A stretch of 64,000 bases of DNA, from assembly GCA_902729315.2 (NCBI GenBank), contig LR746278.1:2551501-2615500 (forward strand), in the 5' to 3' direction. This DNA comes from Spirodela intermedia. Its lineage: Eukaryota > Streptophyta > Magnoliopsida > Alismatales > Araceae. The notes under the pieces are model-generated. The model had not been told where the DNA came from and ran no database searches. It saw nothing but the letters and a program-made list of their open reading frames with translations. Position 1 is the first letter of the stretch. Each line of letters starts with the position of its first letter. Both the position numbers and the translations under genes were made by a program. Positions 58,201-64,000 of the stretch are shown here, piece by piece.

Positions 58201-61200
58201 ATTTGACGAAAATACTTTGAATTCCTAACGAATGGCACTTCATTAGCCAAATCATCACAATCAATGAAAGAGACTCCGGGAATAGGAATGTGTCTAACTG
58301 AGGCGGCTCTGATATTCAGATTGCAGCATTCTTGATGCAATTCTTTGAAAATAGACCATTCTTTCCTGTCCGTGAATTCCAAGGTCCAGTCTTTCCCTCC
58401 TTTCCACATCATGGCATGAGTAAAACGATTTGTTGCTCCTGGCTGCAACGGTTGGTGGGCCTTGTACGAATATCTTTTAGCCCCTGAGACTTTCACCAAT
58501 ATCCGCCAGTCCTTATGGTCATCCGATTCAAGGGCAACTTGAGCACCAAACTCTCTCCATCCTCTGTCCCCTGTGGTAACCAGAATATTTGCATTGCATG
58601 TTAGTGAATCAAAATTTTTCATTAGGCTTTCAGAGCCGACCACCGCGTCCTTTGCATTATTGGTTCTTTGTCTCTTATAAGGTTGTCTTTTTCGGTGATG
58701 ACTAAGAGATTTTGGACTAATGTCGTAACCTCCAAAGGCTGATGCATATGATATCTGGGTCTGAGGCTTTTCATAGCCATTAATGAGATCATCCCAATCT
58801 TCTGGCCAAAATTGTGAATGATGACCAACTGATGTTGAAACAGAATTTTGCCTATTCCAGTGCCATATAGTTCTTGGGGAAGTCAAGTCGGGGCTGCAAA
58901 TGTCCATGCTCCAGGGCAAATCAGATGCCGATCTTTTCGCAGTTAGTAGTCTCCTATCGGCTATATCGCCCTCTAATTCACCTGCTTGGGTCTGAATATC
59001 GAGTGTGCTCAAGAAAGAACCACAACCACCTTCAGATTCTTCTGGAGAAGAACTGCCTTCCAGCAAAGGATTACACGGATTTTCAACAAACCAAAACCTG
59101 GAGAAAGATTGTCCAAGAAATTGGGAATCCTTTCCTAAGCTTCTATGGCTTTTACACAGACTATGTCCATTGTTTAGAGAAGTTTTGAAGGACCTGATGC
59201 AATCACCGGCATTGCCACTGGGAAGAGGATGTATCTCTAACTTAGACTGAGGACAGGATAAACACCTAGAACCCACAACAGCCTGATTCCTTGACGAACA
59301 TATATTCTCAGTTGCACTTCCAGAAAACTTGTCAGAAGAATACTCCACTGCAGAGCAACACTGATTGGTGGATTTTTCATAACTTTCTTCACAGTCCAGA
59401 GAAGGCATAGCATCAGTGTTTTTAAAGCTTTTAGAACCAGCATTCCTTTTCACAAGCAGCTTGAAATGCAGAAAGAAAAATAAAGCAGGAACTGGGGCAA
59501 AAGAAAACGCAAATGGATGACTCTTAGTCTGTCCATTCATCCTGGAATGAGGGAGGCACGTATGAGAATCAGCAGGAAGTCTGTGGTCAAGATGACGAAT
59601 AAAACCCTTCGACGACGTCTTTTGAAGTCTCTGAGAGAAGAGTAAAAGCAGTCAATATGTAGATTTTCCGCATTAATATACCAATAATCAAAGTAAATAT
59701 ATATATATATATTTATAAAGCAATCGTTTCTATCTAAATATTCGAAAAGGGCTAAACGGAGCAATGATCACAAAATAGTTCTTGTGGGAGTTACACTTAT
59801 AATGGTCACATCAGTACCTTCAATCCCATACAGATATAAACTTTTGAACCCCCCAGTGAATCAAATGTTCGATTAGAATCAGACATTAGTTTCAGGTACT
59901 AAGCAAACATGTACAGAAGTTTGGCACAAGTGATTCATACAAAGGTATATGAAAAAATAATTAAGCGATAATGATAAAGTTAACAGGATAACTTTCAATC
60001 ATCCAATCCAACAATGGAATTCGATCCCCACTAATCCAGAAGTAATCAAGACTCAATATAGACAGTTTTGTGCAATGGCATCCCCTCATTGATTAAGAAA
60101 AGTGTTGTTTATTGTCACAGGATGCTCAGTGAATTACCTCTGTACACTCCTAAATTAAAAGAAGATATTCCAACCTCGTTTACCCAAGGAAGATCAAATT
60201 AAATTTCTTAGTTCATATATTGGATAATCAAATTCTATCAAAAATAAGTTGAGCAACTTTCACCATTATATAATTATCTTTAGTTCCACTTGGCAATCCT
60301 TTAAATAACTACAAAGCTGAGTACTCATCTGAATTCAAATGAGTAATAGCACTGGGCTTTTTAGGGCAGATCAGAAGGATGGTAAAATAAAATTATGGCA
60401 TCAAATGTAAAATATAGGGAGCTTGTTTCCTTTTTCATTGGCAATAGGGAATCAGAGTAGATTAAAAGACGAAGAAGCACCTCCACTGTGATCGGTTGCC
60501 AGCCATCTGAATTATAGGGCCTTTTTTCATTAGCACGAAAAAACTCCTTCAGATTTGCATACACGCACTCAGAGAGTGGCAGGACCTTTACTTTCACAGA
60601 AAGTTGTTTGAGCTTACGGCCTAAGTAGAGCCAATGAGAGCTCTCTGTGTTCAAAAACTTGTACACATAAAAAAAAAGCTGCCTCCCTTCACCTTGCAAA
60701 GGTGAAAGTTTAAATCCAATTGATGTCAATGGCAGCTGTGGCGCAGTGAACTTGCTGCACCAATTAGGCTGATGAAATATTCTGATGAACAGACACAGAA
60801 CTGTAACTGCATGTAGTAAATGCCCTTTAACAGAGAGAAACCTCAGCCCCAAGTTGTTATCAAGAAACACTATCTCCATGCAAATTGGTGGCCATAGAGG
60901 CAATAATTTGCCATGGTGATACAGAAGAATTTTTTTGTATAACCAAGAATATTCAGACAGCCATGCAAGACAAGGAACCCATCGGAGTGGTAACATGAAC
61001 TTCAATTTTTTCTCTCTATGTTTCAGGGTAGTGAAGGTAATATCAGATGCTTCATGATTAAGAGAGCAATAACCACCGAGAACAGAGGCAGAAAGCTTCG
61101 TGGAATAAGGTAAGTCGCAAAGTTCATCTTTCTTATCCCACTTATTTTCTAATGTTTCCAACTTTTTGGCAGAGCGCCTCCTGAAGTAGACAAAAGTAAA

Positions 61201-62850
61201 TTTCATATCGTCATAGCAATTTCTTTTTTTCTTTGCCCGGGGAAATTCAACAGTTTTTTCATCTGTTAATCCATCTGGCATGTTGACAGTAGAATGCATC
61301 TTGGAATTCGTACCAGATGGGCAGCCAATAGCATGCTCTTTTTTGTCTAGAAGAGAAGGAGAGATATTTTTCTTGAGATATGACTTTCTTTTATCCCTCA
61401 AAATACCACTGGAGGATGTTTTCAGTCGACTAGTTGATCGAGTTAGCCATGATATGATGGGCTCTGATTCTAAAACACTGCTCGCACAGTTATCATCCAT
61501 AGTGCTGAGTGTACCATCAACATTTTCTTCTTTCACTGTGAATTCCAGTTTACCTTGACAAAACTTGCTCATAAACTCACTTGGAAGCAACAGAAGTTTG
61601 AATCTTTCACCCTGGAGATTGATCCATTCTTCGTCACGATCATCATATTTAACATGATGCAACTTTGTTATGGGATTATAATCCTTAATAAGCCCTAGAT
61701 ACCAACTCTGGTCAAGAGGCCAAAAGACACTAATCCTGCGTTCTAAAACCCAATAGGGATCAACAGTCCTTGTGAAAACCTCATAAAAGTGCCTTTGTTC
61801 CTTGACATAACCTTTCCTTCTTTTTTTCCTTGGTCGCAATGCTCTACCTTCAGCATTTGGAGAGGACAATACGGATCCCAAGCTTTTACGACCTCCCTGG
61901 GTCAAGGGAGAACATGACGACGACTTAGCCAGTGATTTTGAAGGAAAACTTGATTTATCCCCAGAAAGCTCTGTGCATCTTGGATCAAAACGAGATGAAA
62001 GCATCCTAGCAGCATTCTGTTCAAGACTCTCTTCATCATCTTCATTGTAGTCCTCAAATGAAATGGATTCACCGACAACGTGTTTTAGTTTCCCAGTTGA
62101 TGCATCCTGCCTCTGTCTACGGCTTCTTTTGGTCTTCTTATGAATCTTGTGCAATGAAGTCGCATTCTCCTGCTTAGAGTGTTCAACTGAATTACACCTG
62201 CTGGACCCATTCTCCTTATCATCATATATTTTCTTCCTCTTGCCAACAAACAACCGATCCTGTTGAGTAGGGATAATTGGATGACTAGATAATTTACTGT
62301 TGGAAGAACGAGATTTGCTCTTACGGATGGAGGTAAAGAGACCAGATGCCTCCTTTATGATGGTAGGGGAATTCTTTCGTTTTAGGACACCACGAGGTCG
62401 CCTCGGAATACTAGCATCACCACCGAGAATGCTCAGATATCGACCATTACTACTGAGATTTGATTTATCCGTCTTCTGAGGGGGCGACACTGTAACATTT
62501 TCCAGAGCGTCAGAAGCATTACTTTCACCGGGGGGAATGCATGAAATGCCCCTTGAGCCACTCAGACTATATGACTTTTCAATGCCGGAATCAAACCCAT
62601 ACGAGAAAGATCCTGAGATGTTTGAATCCTCATGGTGCGTCTTGACAGCTGATTGGATAGCACTAGGAGGTGAATCATTTCTGCGCTCTTTTCTCAAATG
62701 CCCATCGGGAATACCGTTTTCCTCAGTTGGGCGAGTTTCCCGGCTTCTGATGGAAGCCTCTGATTTTTCCTCATGCAAACCAAGTAGATCAAACGATTTC
62801 GATTTTCGAGTTGGATGACTGCCATCATGCTTTTCTTCGCTATTTTCCAT
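55224..62850 (-). CDS. EPL1: Enhancer of polycomb-like protein (EPL1 type, plant)
   Basis: Four minus-strand exons join in phase: 60481-62850, 57879-59630, 55992-56238 and 55224-55909, giving about 1684 residues. The N-terminal half is Ser/Lys-rich with basic stretches. A Tudor/chromo-like module lies near residues 345-430 (RPRKKRRKGYVKEQRHFYEVF, WVLERRISVFWP, WYLGLIKDYNP, HVKYDDRDEEWINL). The EPL domain covers roughly residues 1278-1400 and crosses two introns (SRVLYDLDSEDEECI, AFAQHRSDFTETEIKSLMAEI, EHWWQKRQKKGIPLIRQFQ, PPLWEQYHLQL, KPPMFAFCLRPRGLE). A conserved C-terminal segment follows (LRDASSAAQHSANVARFKRE, HKADLAIHKAVTIL), then a poly-Gly tail. Plant EPL1 proteins are scaffold subunits of NuA4/piccolo-NuA4 histone acetyltransferase complexes. 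Exon 3 has two in-phase donors 18 bp apart. The minus strand has no close rival genes; the FEY-like gene diverges from it. Confidence 0.94.
59697..59713 (+). repeat. (AT)n microsatellite in the EPL1 intron
   Basis: A short TA dinucleotide run just outside the second coding exon, in intron sequence. Confidence 0.85.
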
Positions 62851-63679
62851 TTAAAGCTCTCAGTCCGGAAAAAGAACACCCGAACCCCCAATTTGCATCT
62901 TCCATCATACGTGAGACCTGATGCAAAACCATGATTTGAGATCTGAAACTGGAATTACATCCATGGGCACAGGAGATCCTCAGAAGTAAAAGCCTGCAAA
63001 GATCACTAAACAATCAGAAAATCGTCCGAGCATGCGATCGGTCGATTGTGAATCAGGGAACCACGTACCTGGACCGAAACCGCCCAGCTAGCACGAATTG
63101 CTCCCGCCTGGCTGCGCGTAATAAGAAGCAGAAGCCAGTTTTTACTTAATTTCCGGCTGCAACAATCACCATTTCCCTAATTTCTACGAGATTTCTGCCA
63201 ACCATTGAGGAAGATCATCTAGGGTTTCGTCGATTTCAAGGACGCAGAGGGCCTTCGACAGCACAAAAACAAAAAAGATGCAACAAAAATCGAAAATGGC
63301 AATCGTTATGGCTGCCGATTGGATCGTCCACACCGAAAGATTCCGATCCAACGGGCACGATATTTTTCCTTTTAATGGATTCGTTCCCGGCAACTGACTG
63401 ATATGGTCAATGAAGGGTCAATAAAATCAACGTGGACGGTGATGATCGCTCTCCATGGAACGTTAACGGTATGGATGAGTTAAACGTGCACGGTCTACAT
63501 TCCGCTACGCTTCAAACTTATTCTCGAACCGTCTTACCTCCTTTATTTTGGGCCAGGTTACTTTGGACCCGGCCCAAGCCCATCTCTGTCTCGCGCTCTC
63601 CCTCCCTCTCCCATCTCTCTCTCTCTCTCTCTGACCGTGGGTAATTCGAGGCCGTGGAAAACCTTCGCTGTTGATTGTC
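62851..63679. other. Divergent promoter between EPL1 and the FEY-like gene
   Basis: The two start codons are 830 bp apart and point away from each other. The EPL1 leader probably contains an intron, since T-rich and A-rich sequence separates GC-rich leader-like parts near 62870-63120. A CT tract at 63612-63634 lies in the FEY-like leader, 46 bases before its start codon. No other coding sequence was recognised. Confidence 0.5.
63612..63634 (+). repeat. (CT)n tract in the FEY-like leader
   Basis: A short pyrimidine run close to the start codon, of the same type seen in the KCS and DLK2 leaders. Confidence 0.85.
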
Positions 63680-64000
63680 ATGGATTGGGAGGCCATGGAG
63701 ATGGTGTGCTCTGTGGATTTCTGGAGGATGGCTGTCCTGTGGACGCTCTCCCTCCTCTACTCCTACGTCCTGTTGATGCTCAAGGAACCCCTCTCTTTCT
63801 TCCGACGTCGCCCTTGCCGGCTGTCCTACACTCCTCACTTGGGAAGTAGACTGAGGGGGCTCGGAAAGCCTATCTGCATAATTACCGGAGTAAGCCGGTT
63901 CTTCTGACTCGTCTCTTCGATTCTTTTTTTGTCTCCCGGATGGGTCCGGATTGGTGTGACTAATTCGACCATTCTTTAACCTCTGGGAGATGAAACTGCA
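63680..64000 (+). CDS. FEY: FEY-like short-chain dehydrogenase/reductase, first exon only (window edge)
   Basis: Exon 1 runs from the ATG at 63680 to a GTAAGC donor after 63889 (70 codons, phase 0). The rest lies beyond the window. The encoded protein starts MDWEAMEMVCSVDFWRMAVLW and has a hydrophobic anchor (AVLWTLSLLYSYVLLML), a basic segment (FFRRRPCRL) and ends with GKPICIITG, the first strand and start of the TGxxxGxG nucleotide-binding motif of an SDR Rossmann fold, interrupted by the intron. This arrangement, including VxFWRM, resembles FOREVER YOUNG (FEY) SDR proteins, which affect meristem development in Arabidopsis. Subfamily assignment rests on one exon only, so it is tentative. 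Confidence 0.7.

Overview
This window is nuclear DNA from a flowering plant. The evidence is spliced genes with GT-AG introns from about 70 bp to over 2 kb, plant-specific protein families, plant-style promoters and many (GA/CT)n tracts. Some coding exons are very GC-rich (the 3-ketoacyl-CoA synthase and eIF1A genes, and the DLK2-like gene) while intergenic DNA is AT-rich. Such bimodal GC content is common in monocots and some early-diverging angiosperms, but I cannot name the species.

I reconstructed ten protein genes by following reading phase across splice sites, plus one gene cut by the right edge and one decayed gene. From left to right: a hypersensitive-induced-reaction (HIR) SPFH protein (+, 708-2662); a very short F-box protein (+, 3426-5294); a PBL34/35/36-type receptor-like cytoplasmic kinase (-, 6071-10038); a broken ABCA-type ABC transporter (+, 12096-14775); a small membrane protein of unknown function (-, 15069-15871); an AT-rich stretch with a three-copy diverged repeat (16.7-17.95 kb); a KCS fatty-acid elongase (+, 20260-21645); translation factor eIF1A (+, 22831-23268); a 15-exon SOL1-type carboxypeptidase (-, 24409-34749); an Hsp110-type HSP70-14/15 chaperone (+, 36210-42780); RTF1/VIP5 of the Paf1 complex (+, 45425-47389); a DLK2-like member of the D14/KAI2 family (+, 52300-53174); an Enhancer-of-Polycomb-like protein (-, 55224-62850); and the first exon of an SDR gene resembling FEY (+, from 63680).

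The genes are independent plant housekeeping, signalling and chromatin genes and do not form a cluster. HIR, the PBL kinase, SOL1 and DLK2 belong to signalling families, while RTF1 and the Enhancer-of-Polycomb protein act in chromatin and transcription.

I saw no convincing new biological system. The most notable structures are: (1) an inverted copy of HSP70 intron 1 plus exon 2 placed just downstream of RTF1, frame-broken by a 5-bp insertion; (2) a fold-back element in HSP70 intron 1; (3) duplicated, in-frame alternative 5' splice sites in the Enhancer-of-Polycomb gene; (4) an ABCA relic whose nucleotide-binding domain has lost its signature motif but kept Walker B; (5) a 150-bp coding duplication spanning the start codon of the small membrane protein; and (6) dense purine/pyrimidine tracts, often in 5' leaders, including an 850-bp GA-rich minisatellite block. 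All family assignments come from recognising protein motifs by eye; no database search was run.
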